Positions 29,289-37,085 of a stretch of DNA of 37,085 nt are shown here, in pieces. The stretch covers positions 1 through 37,085 of the forward strand of contig JAKFXY010000045.1 of NCBI GenBank assembly GCA_021731165.1. The letters are read 5' to 3'. The first letter of the stretch is position 1. Each line of letters starts with the position of its first letter. This stretch comes from Acidobacteriota bacterium (lineage in GTDB: Bacteria; Acidobacteriota; Vicinamibacteria; Vicinamibacterales; UBA2999). The position numbers and the translations under genes are program-made. The notes under the pieces were generated by a model, which did not search any database, was not told the origin of the DNA, and saw only the letters and a program-made list of their open reading frames with translations.

Positions 29289-32240
29289 ATGAGCCCGAGA
29301 GCCCTGGCTCTGGTAGTGGCCTTGTTCTGCCTGGGTCGCCCGGCCCACTCCTCCGGGCGTGACCTCCCGCTCCCTCTGACCGACTACCGGATCACGTCAT
29401 GGGTCGGCGGCGACGGCATCTCCCTCGGCGAGGTGCGGTCGATCGTCCAGGACCAGGCCGGCTACCTCTGGTTGGCCTCGGACGACGGGCTGGTCCGTTT
29501 CGACGGCAGCCGCTTCGCCACGACCGACCTCGTCGCCGGATCCACCCGCCTGCCGGCAGCGCCGGCGCGAGCCCTACGCATCACACGCGACGGCAGCCTG
29601 TGGGTTGGGTACTCCGACGGACACGGCATCTACCGCATCAAGGACGGCGAGGTCCGGGACGTCTACCTCAAGAACGAGATCTCCGGATTCGTGTACGCGA
29701 TCACTCAGGATCGGAGCGGCACGCTGTGGGCGGGGCACGACGAAGGGCTACATCGATTCAGCAACGGCCGCTGGGAGCCGGTCTCATTGCCCGGAACAGA
29801 GACGCGCCGACGGGTGCTCGACGTGTTCGAGGATCGCGGAGGCACCCTGTGGGTGGCCGGCATGGGAGGTCTCTACCGCCGCCTTGTCGGCGGCGAGTTC
29901 GAGAAGGCGCCACAGAGCCGCGGCGTTGCCCGGGCGATCAGTGAAGATGCCATTGGCCGCATCTGGACCACCGATGAAAGGGACGGCTTCCGGCGCGCGG
30001 ACGCCCCCGACGCCAATGATCTGTTCGAGGCGAGAGGCATGAGCCTTCTTCATGACCGCCGCGGCAACCTCTGGGTGACAACCATTGGACAGGGGCTCTG
30101 GCAAGTGGGGAGCGCCATGAGAAATGGTAGGCCTCCACGCATAAGAAAAGCGACCGTCCAATCTGGTCTCGTGAACGACGAAAACAGCGCCATGCTCGAG
30201 GATCGAGACGGCAACATCTGGGTGGCGTCGATCCGCGGCCTGAGCCGCCTCACACCGGAACCAGGTATGTCGGTCGTCGATATCGGCGTCGTGCGCGCGC
30301 TCGCGCTTGGCACCGATGGAACGGCATGGGCGGGAACGACCACCGGCCTGATCGCGCTTTCAGGAGTCACGCCGCGGTCCAGGGGCGAGACTCATGTTGT
30401 GTCCACCGCGCCTGTCAGTGCCGTTCACACCGCGGCCAACGGCACTGTGTGGGCGGCCACGGACGAAGAAGGGCTGCACCGGATGGTCGCCGGCCGCCTC
30501 GTGCCGGTCGCGCACAGCGGCCCGCGGCTACGACGGATCACCTCGATCACGTCGGATCGGTACGGGGCGCTCTGGCTGTGCGACGAAGTGCAAGGCCTGA
30601 CTCGGCTGAAGCAAGGGCACCTCGAGCGAATCGTCGCCGCGAACGGAGAAACGTCCGCGCGCCCGCTCTTCACACATGTCGATGACGCCGACCGCGTCTG
30701 GATTGCATTCCAAGGCGGCACCGTGGGACGGCTCGATCGCGATGGACGCATGGAACGGTACGGACCACAGGAAGGCCTGTCGTTCGCGAGGGTGAGCGTC
30801 ATTCATCACGACCGTTGGGGTGACATCTGGGTCGGCGGCGACGCCGGCCTGAGCCGCCTTCGCGGGAATCGATTCGAGACATTGTCGTTCCGCAGCGAGG
30901 CGCGCGGCCGGCCGGTTGCGGCGATCTTGGATGACGAAGAAGGCGACCTCTGGATCGCCTTCAGCATTTTCGGCGTCATCCACGTGAGCCGGGACGACAT
31001 CTCGCGCGCCCTGAGTGACGCTTCGTACCTTCTCAGCTATAACGCGCAGAGTACCGGTCACGGGGCCGGGTATCCCGACTTGACCTACGGAAGCAGCGCA
31101 GGCGCGGGAGCCAACCATACGTTCTGGTTCCTAACCACTCGAGGGGTAACGGTCATCGATCCCCGAGCGCTTCGAGAGCAGGACGCCCCGGCCATCAGGC
31201 CGCGCATCGAGGGAGTGACGGCAGACGATCGACGGTACGGCTCGGCGCCGGGTATGACGCTGCCGCCGCGCACCAGCCGGCTGCGGATTGACTACACCGT
31301 CGTCAACCTCTCGTCGTCTTCGAACCGGATCCGGTTTCGGTACCGTCTCGACGGCTTCGACGGCAACTGGGTTGACGGCACGGGGCCGCGGCAGGCCTTC
31401 TACACGAACCTCCCTCCAGGCTCCTATCGGTTCAGGCTGCAGGCCTCGAACAACACGGGGACATGGAACGATGCGGAGGCTCGATGGTCGTTCTCCATCA
31501 AGCCGATGTTCTACCAGACGCGGTGGTTCTACTTCGCGGGCTCGCTCGGCCTCTTACTGTGCGCCGTGGGCGCATGGCGGCTGCGTCTGCGGCGGTTACG
31601 GAAGCAACTGGCCATGGTGTTCGGCGAGCGGATCCGGATGAGCCGGGAGATTCACGACACCTTGCTGCAAAGCCTCGTGGGCGTGACGCTGCAACTCGAT
31701 TCGGCGTCGCGCGACCTGGAGTCATCTCCGTCCCGTACGCGTGCACAGCTTGTCGGCATGCGGAAACAGCTCGAGGGCTACATTCGCGAGACACGCCAGT
31801 CGATCTGGGATCTGCGCTCGCCAACACTGGACCAGCACGGCCTCGTAGGCGCGCTCCGCGCGACGGGAGACCGGCTCACCGCCGGTAAAGTACGCTTTGC
31901 GCTAACCGTCACCGGTACACCGCGCCCATGCCCCCCGCACGTCGAGACGCACGTGTTGCGAATCGGTCACGAAGCCGTGATGAACGCCGTCCGTCACTCC
32001 CAGGCGCGGCAGGTACAAATGGACATCGGATTCGATCGCAAGGTGCTGCGCCTGCGCATCGCCGACGACGGCAGAGGGTTCGACGCCGAGCAGGTCGCCG
32101 CCTCCGGCCCCGCCATGCACTACGGCCTCGCGACCATGCGGGAGCGGGCGGCGGATGCTGGTGGCCACTGTACGATTCAGTCTGTCCCGGGCTCAGGCGC
32201 GCAGGTCATTGCGGAGTTCCCGCTCGCTCCGACCGGCTAG
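29289..32240 (+). CDS. Sensor histidine kinase with periplasmic two-component propellers (Reg_prop/Y_Y_Y)
   Basis: 983 residues. A signal peptide or first helix (ALALVVALFCLGRPAHS) precedes about 600 residues of Reg_prop beta-propeller repeats (for example EVRSIVQDQAGYLWLASDDGLVRFDG and the SLWVGYSDG, TLWVAGMGG and DIWVGGDAG strands). A Y_Y_Y domain (LDGFDGNWVDG, FYTNLPPGSYRFRLQASN) and one membrane helix (WFYFAGSLGLLLCAVGAW) follow. The cytoplasmic part has a HisKA_3 domain with the phospho-acceptor His789 in SREIHDTLLQ, then an HATPase with N899 in HEAVMNAVRHS and the G box DDGRGFD. It lacks the receiver domain of hybrid two-component systems, and its partner regulator starts eight bases downstream. 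ATG 29289 is chosen directly before the signal. It probably senses a sugar polymer or other periplasmic ligand. Confidence 0.93.
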   Translation: MSPRALALVVALFCLGRPAHSSGRDLPLPLTDYRITSWVGGDGISLGEVRSIVQDQAGYLWLASDDGLVRFDGSRFATTDLVAGSTRLPAAPARALRITRDGSLWVGYSDGHGIYRIKDGEVRDVYLKNEISGFVYAITQDRSGTLWAGHDEGLHRFSNGRWEPVSLPGTETRRRVLDVFEDRGGTLWVAGMGGLYRRLVGGEFEKAPQSRGVARAISEDAIGRIWTTDERDGFRRADAPDANDLFEARGMSLLHDRRGNLWVTTIGQGLWQVGSAMRNGRPPRIRKATVQSGLVNDENSAMLEDRDGNIWVASIRGLSRLTPEPGMSVVDIGVVRALALGTDGTAWAGTTTGLIALSGVTPRSRGETHVVSTAPVSAVHTAANGTVWAATDEEGLHRMVAGRLVPVAHSGPRLRRITSITSDRYGALWLCDEVQGLTRLKQGHLERIVAANGETSARPLFTHVDDADRVWIAFQGGTVGRLDRDGRMERYGPQEGLSFARVSVIHHDRWGDIWVGGDAGLSRLRGNRFETLSFRSEARGRPVAAILDDEEGDLWIAFSIFGVIHVSRDDISRALSDASYLLSYNAQSTGHGAGYPDLTYGSSAGAGANHTFWFLTTRGVTVIDPRALREQDAPAIRPRIEGVTADDRRYGSAPGMTLPPRTSRLRIDYTVVNLSSSSNRIRFRYRLDGFDGNWVDGTGPRQAFYTNLPPGSYRFRLQASNNTGTWNDAEARWSFSIKPMFYQTRWFYFAGSLGLLLCAVGAWRLRLRRLRKQLAMVFGERIRMSREIHDTLLQSLVGVTLQLDSASRDLESSPSRTRAQLVGMRKQLEGYIRETRQSIWDLRSPTLDQHGLVGALRATGDRLTAGKVRFALTVTGTPRPCPPHVETHVLRIGHEAVMNAVRHSQARQVQMDIGFDRKVLRLRIADDGRGFDAEQVAASGPAMHYGLATMRERAADAGGHCTIQSVPGSGAQVIAEFPLAPTG

Positions 32241-32248
32241 ACTGTCAC

Positions 32249-32878
32249 GTGACCGAATCGCCGATTCGCGTGCTCGTCGTTGACGACCATCGCATCGTGC
32301 GCGAGGGCCTGGCGCTCATCCTCGCGCGCGAACCTGGCATCGAGATCGTCGGGTCGGCCGCCACCGGCGAAGAGGCGGTGGCCCTTTTCCAGCGCCATCG
32401 TCCCAGCGTCGTCCTGATGGACCTGCAGCTCCCGGGGATGAGCGGAGTCGAGGCGATACGTGTCATTCGCGCGACCGATCCCCATACGCCCATCATTGTC
32501 CTGACCATGTACGATGGCGACGAGGACATACACCGCGCGCTCGGCGCGGGCGCGACGACCTATCTGCTCAAGGACTCCCTTTCGGATGACCTCGTCTGCG
32601 TGGTCCGCGCGGTGCACGCCGGCGAACGGCCGATACCGCCACACGTCAAAGCCCGACTCGAAGATCGCGCCGCGAGGCCGACGCTCACACAGCGTGAGGT
32701 GCATGTCCTTGAGCGCGTGCTCGAGGGACAGCGCAACAAGGAGATCGCGGCGAGCCTGGCCATCAGCGAGGAGACGGTCGAGGTCCACCTGAAGCACATC
32801 TTCACCAAGCTGGGGGTTCACGACCGCACAGCTGCCGTCTATGTCGCGCTTCGCCGGGGGATTGTGCACGTCGGATAG
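32249..32878 (+). CDS. LuxR/NarL-family response regulator
   Basis: 209 residues. The receiver domain (1-125) has the acidic pair D12 D13, phospho-acceptor D58 (VVLMDLQLPG), Thr86 and Lys108. A LuxR-type helix-turn-helix spans about 145-205 (LTQREVHVLERVLEGQRNKEIAASLAISEETVEVHLKHIFTKLGV). It is the natural partner of the HisKA_3 kinase encoded eight bases upstream. The start is taken as GTG 32249, since VTESPIRVLVVDD begins the receiver there; the frame is open further upstream, inside the kinase gene, without homology. No clear Shine-Dalgarno, so translation may be coupled to the kinase gene. Likely targets are its own cluster and the divergent TonB receptor, which is inference. Confidence 0.94.
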   Translation: MTESPIRVLVVDDHRIVREGLALILAREPGIEIVGSAATGEEAVALFQRHRPSVVLMDLQLPGMSGVEAIRVIRATDPHTPIIVLTMYDGDEDIHRALGAGATTYLLKDSLSDDLVCVVRAVHAGERPIPPHVKARLEDRAARPTLTQREVHVLERVLEGQRNKEIAASLAISEETVEVHLKHIFTKLGVHDRTAAVYVALRRGIVHVG

Positions 32879-32912
32879 GACGCCGACGAACACGCCCTTT
32901 ACCACGCGTCTC

Positions 32913-34703
32913 ATGCGCTTGTCCTGCGCGTTCGCTCTATGTCTGACGGCGGTCGCCGCGTGTGGACGTGCTCCGGACGGCAGCGGGGCGTCCGCACCCG
33001 CCACGGGCTGGTTTGTCGAAAAGGCAGCCGCGTCGGGACTGGTGTTCAATCACTTCAATGGCATGTCCGGGGCCTACTACGAGGCCGAGATCTTTTCGCC
33101 AGGCGTCGCGCTGTTCGACTACGACAACGACGGCGACCTTGACGCATATCTCGTGCAGGGCCAGATGCTGGGCGCCGGGAAGTCGATGGCGCAGGCGTCG
33201 TTTCCTCCGGGCGATTCCCTGCCGCTGACGGACCGCCTGTTTCGCAACGACCTCACGGTGGACGCCGACGGCAGACGCACACTGCATTTCACGGACGTGA
33301 CGAAGCAGAGCGGAATCCACGTGTCGTCGTACGGCATGGGCGTGGCGGCCGGAGACATCGACAACGACGGGTGGGTCGATCTGTATCTCACGCGGCTTGG
33401 CCCCAATGTGATGCTGCACAACAACGGCGACGGGACGTTCACGGACGTCTCGCGCCGGAGCGGGACTGACGATTCCGCGTGGAGCGTGTCGGCGGCGTTC
33501 GTGGACATCGACCGCGACGGCTGGCTCGACCTCTACGTCGGCAACTACCTCGCATACAGCACGGACTCGGACGAGGGATGTTCCGGCATCACCGGGCAGC
33601 CCGACTACTGCCCGCCTGCCGTGTATCGCCCCTCCGCCGATCGGCTCTACCGGAACCGGGGCGACGGAACCTTCTCAGACGTGACCGCCCGCGCACTTGT
33701 CCAGGCCGACGCCAAGCCCGCCCTCGGGGTGTCAACGGCGGACTTCAACGGCGACGGGTGGATGGACATCTACGTTGCCAACGACGGCACCGACAATGTC
33801 CTGTGGCTCAACCAACATGACGGGACCTTCAGGAACGTGGCGCTGCTGGCCGGTGTCGCGCTGACGGCCGATGGAGACGCCGAGGCCAGCATGGGCGTCG
33901 ATGCCGGCGACTACGACAACGACGGCGACGAGGATCTCTTCATCGCGAATCTGACCGCTGAAGGCAGCACGCTGTATCGCAACGACGGCATGGGCCTGTT
34001 CGAGGACGAGGGTGTGCGCTCGGGCATTCGGCCGGCAAGCCTCGCGTACACCGGGTTCGGCGCTGCCTGGTTCGACGCCGACAACGACGGATGGCTTGAT
34101 GTGCTCACGGTCAACGGAGCCGTGCGCACCATCGAAGCGCTGGTCACGCGGCACGACCCCTATCCGCTGCACCAGCGGCCCCAGCTATTTCGTAACCTTG
34201 GCAATGGCCGCTTCACCGATGCGAGCCGGGAGGCCGGGGCTGTGTTCGAGCGATCAACCGTCGCCCGCGGTGCCGCTTTTGGCGACGTGGACAACGACGG
34301 GGACGTAGACGTCCTTGTCGGCAACAGCAATGGCCCGGCCAGCCTGCTCGTGAATGAAGTCGGCCAGCGAAACCACTGGATGGGGCTCAGGGTCGTCAGC
34401 CGCCGGACCGGGCGCCCTTCGGCAGGCTCAGAGCTCCCCGGGCGCGTCGAGGGGCGCGACATGCTCGGGGCACGGGTCGGCGTGTCTCTTGGTGACGGCC
34501 GCACGTTGTGGCGTCGCGTCCGAAGCGACGGCAGCTACGCATCGGCGAATGACCCACGCGTCATCGTTGGCCTGGGCGCGTCAGCCACGGTGTCACGCGT
34601 CCGCGTGATCTGGCCGAGCGGCCGTAGTGAAGAGTGGACTGGATTGGCCGCCGACACATGGACCACGCTCACCGAAGGAAGCGGCCACGATGCCGCCCGT
34701 TAG
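32913..34703 (+). CDS. CRTAC1-like lipoprotein with FG-GAP/VCBS repeats and ASPIC/UnbV domain
   Basis: 596 residues. A lipoprotein signal with lipobox VAAC (Cys17) leads into an integrin-like propeller with seven calcium-type loops of the form DxDxDGxxD: DYDNDGDLD, DIDNDGWVD, DIDRDGWLD, DFNGDGWMD, DYDNDGDED, DADNDGWLD and DVDNDGDVD. The C-terminus is an ASPIC/UnbV domain (GARVGVSLGDGRTLWRRVRSDGSYASANDPRVIVGLG, VIWPSGRSEEW). Such proteins are typical of Acidobacteriota and Planctomycetota and are thought to bind ligands at the cell surface. ATG 32913 is set by the signal peptide; a frame 24 codons longer exists. The next lipoprotein gene overlaps its end by 14 bases. Why it follows a two-component system is unclear, but co-regulation is likely. 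Confidence 0.9.
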   Translation: MRLSCAFALCLTAVAACGRAPDGSGASAPATGWFVEKAAASGLVFNHFNGMSGAYYEAEIFSPGVALFDYDNDGDLDAYLVQGQMLGAGKSMAQASFPPGDSLPLTDRLFRNDLTVDADGRRTLHFTDVTKQSGIHVSSYGMGVAAGDIDNDGWVDLYLTRLGPNVMLHNNGDGTFTDVSRRSGTDDSAWSVSAAFVDIDRDGWLDLYVGNYLAYSTDSDEGCSGITGQPDYCPPAVYRPSADRLYRNRGDGTFSDVTARALVQADAKPALGVSTADFNGDGWMDIYVANDGTDNVLWLNQHDGTFRNVALLAGVALTADGDAEASMGVDAGDYDNDGDEDLFIANLTAEGSTLYRNDGMGLFEDEGVRSGIRPASLAYTGFGAAWFDADNDGWLDVLTVNGAVRTIEALVTRHDPYPLHQRPQLFRNLGNGRFTDASREAGAVFERSTVARGAAFGDVDNDGDVDVLVGNSNGPASLLVNEVGQRNHWMGLRVVSRRTGRPSAGSELPGRVEGRDMLGARVGVSLGDGRTLWRRVRSDGSYASANDPRVIVGLGASATVSRVRVIWPSGRSEEWTGLAADTWTTLTEGSGHDAAR

Positions 34704-35715
34704 CCGCGTCTGGTCGTGGCTCCTCGCGGGCGCGATGGTCATGACCATCGCGTGCGGGCCGAACGACGGCGCGTCCGTCGAGCCCCGGTTGATCGCGACC
34801 CCATTCCCCGCGCTCACCGGGGCAGACCCGGATGCACGGCGGCAACTGCGCGACACCTACGCGGCCTTCACGGCGAGAACGGCGAATCACGGCGCCACCG
34901 CGGGCGAATTGAGTACGGCCTACGGCGAGATGGGCACGCTGTTCATGGCCGCCGAATTGAACGAGGCCGCCGAGCCCTGCCTCCTCAATGCCCTGGCGCT
35001 CGCGCCGAGTGACCCGCGCTGGAGCTACTATCTCGCCCACCTCTACAGGCGCACGGGAGCGCTTACGAAGTCGGCTGCCTATTTCGAGCACGCGCTCACG
35101 ATCCAGCCAAGCAACGTCCCCGCGCTGTGGTGGCTCGCCACGGTGTACCTGGCACAGGGACGGCCTGCCGACGCCGAGATGCGCTTCTCGCGGGCGCGTG
35201 CCCTTCAGCCACGCGCGTTGTCCGCCGTCTTCGGCCTCGGGCGCGCCGCGCTGGCGCAGAATGACTACGCGAGAGCCGTTGAGTACTTCGAGCGCGTGCT
35301 CGCCATGAACGAGCGCGCGATTGCGGTGCACTACCCGCTCGGTCTCGCGTACCGCGGTCTCGGACAGCTCGAACAGGCGCGGAAGCACCTGGCGCAACGC
35401 GGCCACATGGAGATCCTGCCGGTCGATCCCCTGATGAACGCGCTCGATACATTGCTGCAATCGGTCACCGCCTACCAGGACCGGGGCATGCGGGCGGGGC
35501 TGTCGGGAAACTGGGAAGAGGCGGCGGCACAGTTCCGTCGGGCGGTGGAGCTGGCACCTGACAATATCGAGGCGCGTCTCGACTTGGGCAATGCGCTGTT
35601 GAAGACCGGTGACACGGCCGGTGCCGCCGCTCAGGCCCGCGAGGCCATCCGCCTCGCACCGAATGACGTGCGGGCGCAATCGCTCGCCAGGTCGCTCTCG
35701 GCGACGACGCCCTAG
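34690..35715 (+). CDS. TPR-repeat lipoprotein, partner of the ASPIC/UnbV protein
   Basis: 341 residues. The signal peptide ends in lipobox TIAC (Cys22). Six or more tetratricopeptide repeats follow, for example LTKSAAYFEHALTIQPSNVPALWWLATVYLAQGRPADAEM and DYARAVEYFERVLAMNERAIAVHYPLGLAYRGLGQLEQA. ATG 34690 lies inside the end of the preceding gene (14-base overlap) and is preferred because the signal starts there, with a weak GGAAG-like sequence upstream. Pairing of a CRTAC1/ASPIC protein with a TPR protein is a recurrent arrangement in related genomes. A surface-bound complex of the two lipoproteins is inferred. It is followed 28 bases later by the asparagine-synthetase-like gene. Confidence 0.88.
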   Translation: MPPVSRVWSWLLAGAMVMTIACGPNDGASVEPRLIATPFPALTGADPDARRQLRDTYAAFTARTANHGATAGELSTAYGEMGTLFMAAELNEAAEPCLLNALALAPSDPRWSYYLAHLYRRTGALTKSAAYFEHALTIQPSNVPALWWLATVYLAQGRPADAEMRFSRARALQPRALSAVFGLGRAALAQNDYARAVEYFERVLAMNERAIAVHYPLGLAYRGLGQLEQARKHLAQRGHMEILPVDPLMNALDTLLQSVTAYQDRGMRAGLSGNWEEAAAQFRRAVELAPDNIEARLDLGNALLKTGDTAGAAAQAREAIRLAPNDVRAQSLARSLSATTP

Positions 35716-35743
35716 CGGCACTACAATCAGCGTTCGGCTGGCT

Positions 35744-37081
35744 ATGATCAAGGACGAGAACCACATGCTGCGCCCCGTGAGCCGCGTCATTGACCTGCTC
35801 GACCCTTCGCTCAACCGTCTGCACAACATGGACGTCGAAGAGGCGCGCGGCCGCGTCCTGGCCGGCGACCCCGCGGGTATTCGCGCCATTGACGGCTCGT
35901 TTGCCCTCGTCGCGGTGGACGGCATCACCGTACGCCTGGCGCGCTCGATGGACCGCCCGCTCCGCTACTTCCTCGCGAAGCGGAAAGAAGGGCCGGCGTT
36001 GTTCGTGGCGGACCGAATCGACACGCTGCACACGGCGCTGACGCGCGAAGGGCTTGCCGGCCAGTTCCACCCGAGCTACACGCGCATGGTGCCCGCGCAT
36101 TACGTCGTGGATCTCGCCCTGGTCGGCTGCCCCGATCCCGATCCGATCTATACGCGCTTCTTCACGCCGCCGCGCGCGGAGGCACCAGACGATCTCGACG
36201 GCCTGGGCAGGCGCTATATCGGCGCGCTCTCACGAGAGGTTGAGAAATGGCTGACCCAGATCGACCAGTCAGAGCCCGTGGGCGTGGCGTTCTCGGGCGG
36301 CATCGACAGCGGCGCGGTGCTGCTCGTCGTCCATCACGCGATGCTCCGCCTCGGGATGTCGCCGTCGCGGCTCAAGGCCTTCGTGTTGAACCTCGGCGGC
36401 GGCCCGGACGTCGAACAGGCTCGCGCCTTTCTCGCCGCGACGGGGCTCTCAATGCTTCTCGAGGAGATCGACGCGCCGCCCGGAGCGCTCGACGCGGAGA
36501 CCACGGTGCGAGTGCTCGAGGACTACAAGCCTCTTGACGTCGAGTGCGCGGCCATGGGTCTCGCTCTTTGCCGCGGCATCCGCGCGCGCTACCCGGCATG
36601 GCGCCACCTGGCTGACGGCGACGGCGGCGACGAAAACCTCAAGGACTACCCGATCGAGGAGAACCCCGAGCTCACGATCCGCAGTGTCGTCGACAACCTC
36701 ATGCTGTACCAGGAAGGCTGGGGCGTGGGCCGCATCAAGCACTCGCTGACCTACAGCGGAGGGCTGAGCCGCAGCTATGTGCGCACTTACGCACCGGCCA
36801 GGCATTGCGGATTCGAGGGGTTCAGCCCGTTCACCCGCCCCGACGTCATCGAAGTGGCCGAAGGCATTCCCTTCGGCGCACTCACCCACTACGACGTACC
36901 GACGCTCTACGCGCTCAAGGGAGAGATCGTGCGCCGGGGCGTTCGTGCCGTCACCGGGCTGGACATGCCGGCCTTTCCGAAGCGGCGCTTTCAGCATGGA
37001 GCCATGCCGGCCGAGGCGATGCGGGAGAGGCTTGCCGACGAGGCGACCTACAGACGCGCGTTTCACGCGCTCTACACGTAG
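35744..37081 (+). CDS. Asparagine-synthetase-like ATP pyrophosphatase lacking the amidotransferase Cys
   Basis: 445 residues of the AsnB superfamily. The N-terminal 140 or so residues keep the outline of a class II amidotransferase fold (AIDGSFALVAVDG, SMDRPLRYFLAKRKEGPALFVADRIDTL) but begin M-I-K-D without the catalytic Cys2, so glutamine hydrolysis is not expected. The synthetase half has the ATP-pyrophosphatase loop FSGGIDSG (S184-S189), the second site LADGDGGDENL, and late YAPARHCGFEGFSPFTRPDVIEVAEGIPF typical of AsnB. Family members without the Cys include beta-lactam synthetases and lasso-peptide cyclases, which adenylate a carboxylate and close an amide bond. ATG 35744 is taken; ATG 35765 has a better AAGGA upstream. 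No precursor peptide or protease gene is visible beside it. The stop is four bases from the window end. Confidence 0.85.
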   Translation: MIKDENHMLRPVSRVIDLLDPSLNRLHNMDVEEARGRVLAGDPAGIRAIDGSFALVAVDGITVRLARSMDRPLRYFLAKRKEGPALFVADRIDTLHTALTREGLAGQFHPSYTRMVPAHYVVDLALVGCPDPDPIYTRFFTPPRAEAPDDLDGLGRRYIGALSREVEKWLTQIDQSEPVGVAFSGGIDSGAVLLVVHHAMLRLGMSPSRLKAFVLNLGGGPDVEQARAFLAATGLSMLLEEIDAPPGALDAETTVRVLEDYKPLDVECAAMGLALCRGIRARYPAWRHLADGDGGDENLKDYPIEENPELTIRSVVDNLMLYQEGWGVGRIKHSLTYSGGLSRSYVRTYAPARHCGFEGFSPFTRPDVIEVAEGIPFGALTHYDVPTLYALKGEIVRRGVRAVTGLDMPAFPKRRFQHGAMPAEAMRERLADEATYRRAFHALYT

Positions 37082-37085
37082 CGGC

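Noticed and set aside
35744-37081. Complete lasso-peptide cluster around the AsnB-like gene
   Set aside because: No precursor peptide, leader-binding domain or McjB-like protease could be found upstream, and the window ends right after the gene.

Overview
The window looks like chromosomal DNA from a high-GC Gram-negative bacterium, most likely an Acidobacteriota member of the Vicinamibacteria type. This is inferred from gene content, not from a marker gene. The pointers are a TonB-dependent receptor with a carboxypeptidase-like regulatory domain, a DUF5916 barrel protein, a two-component-propeller sensor kinase, a CRTAC1/ASPIC-UnbV lipoprotein next to a TPR lipoprotein, and many exported redox and hydrolase-fold proteins. 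Coding density is high: no stretch over 300 bases lacks a gene or gene remnant. Most genes are on the minus strand.

Region 1 (1-1660) is an initiator tRNA-Met gene whose 3' end carries the remnant of a small integrated element. A 14-base copy of the tRNA 3' end recurs about 1.5 kb downstream. Between the two copies lie a large serine recombinase that has lost its catalytic domain, an apparently intact antitoxin-like gene and an internally deleted MazF/PemK-like toxin.

Region 2 (1790-14991) is a block of exported proteins: a DUF5916 outer-membrane protein, a Tat-exported zinc alcohol dehydrogenase, a metallo-beta-lactamase-fold protein, a dienelactone-hydrolase-like protein, a c-heme protein with a propeller-like region, an FmdB zinc ribbon, an exported two-domain VOC protein, a cytochrome c-PQQ dehydrogenase fusion and two tandem DoxX membrane proteins. 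The last five form a minus-strand operon. The set suggests periplasmic oxidation of an organic substrate, which cannot be named from sequence.

Region 3 (15111-21112) is a tightly spaced run: msrP and msrQ (periplasmic methionine sulfoxide repair), a TIGR04282-type transferase, lgt and a large TPR lipoprotein. A TIGR04283-type transferase diverges from msrP across only 20 bases, which seem to hold back-to-back leaderless promoters.

Region 4 (21121-29120) holds a three-gene membrane operon in which the outer two proteins are related and a 43-residue single-span protein lies between them. It is followed by two related secreted proteins of unknown function, a metallo-beta-lactamase-fold protein with most metal ligands replaced, and an Oar-like TonB receptor.

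Region 5 (29121-37081) reads on the plus strand: a propeller/Y_Y_Y sensor kinase, its LuxR-type response regulator, an ASPIC/UnbV lipoprotein, a TPR lipoprotein and an asparagine-synthetase-like protein whose amidotransferase half lacks the N-terminal cysteine. Inverted repeats between the TonB receptor and the kinase are candidate operator sites.
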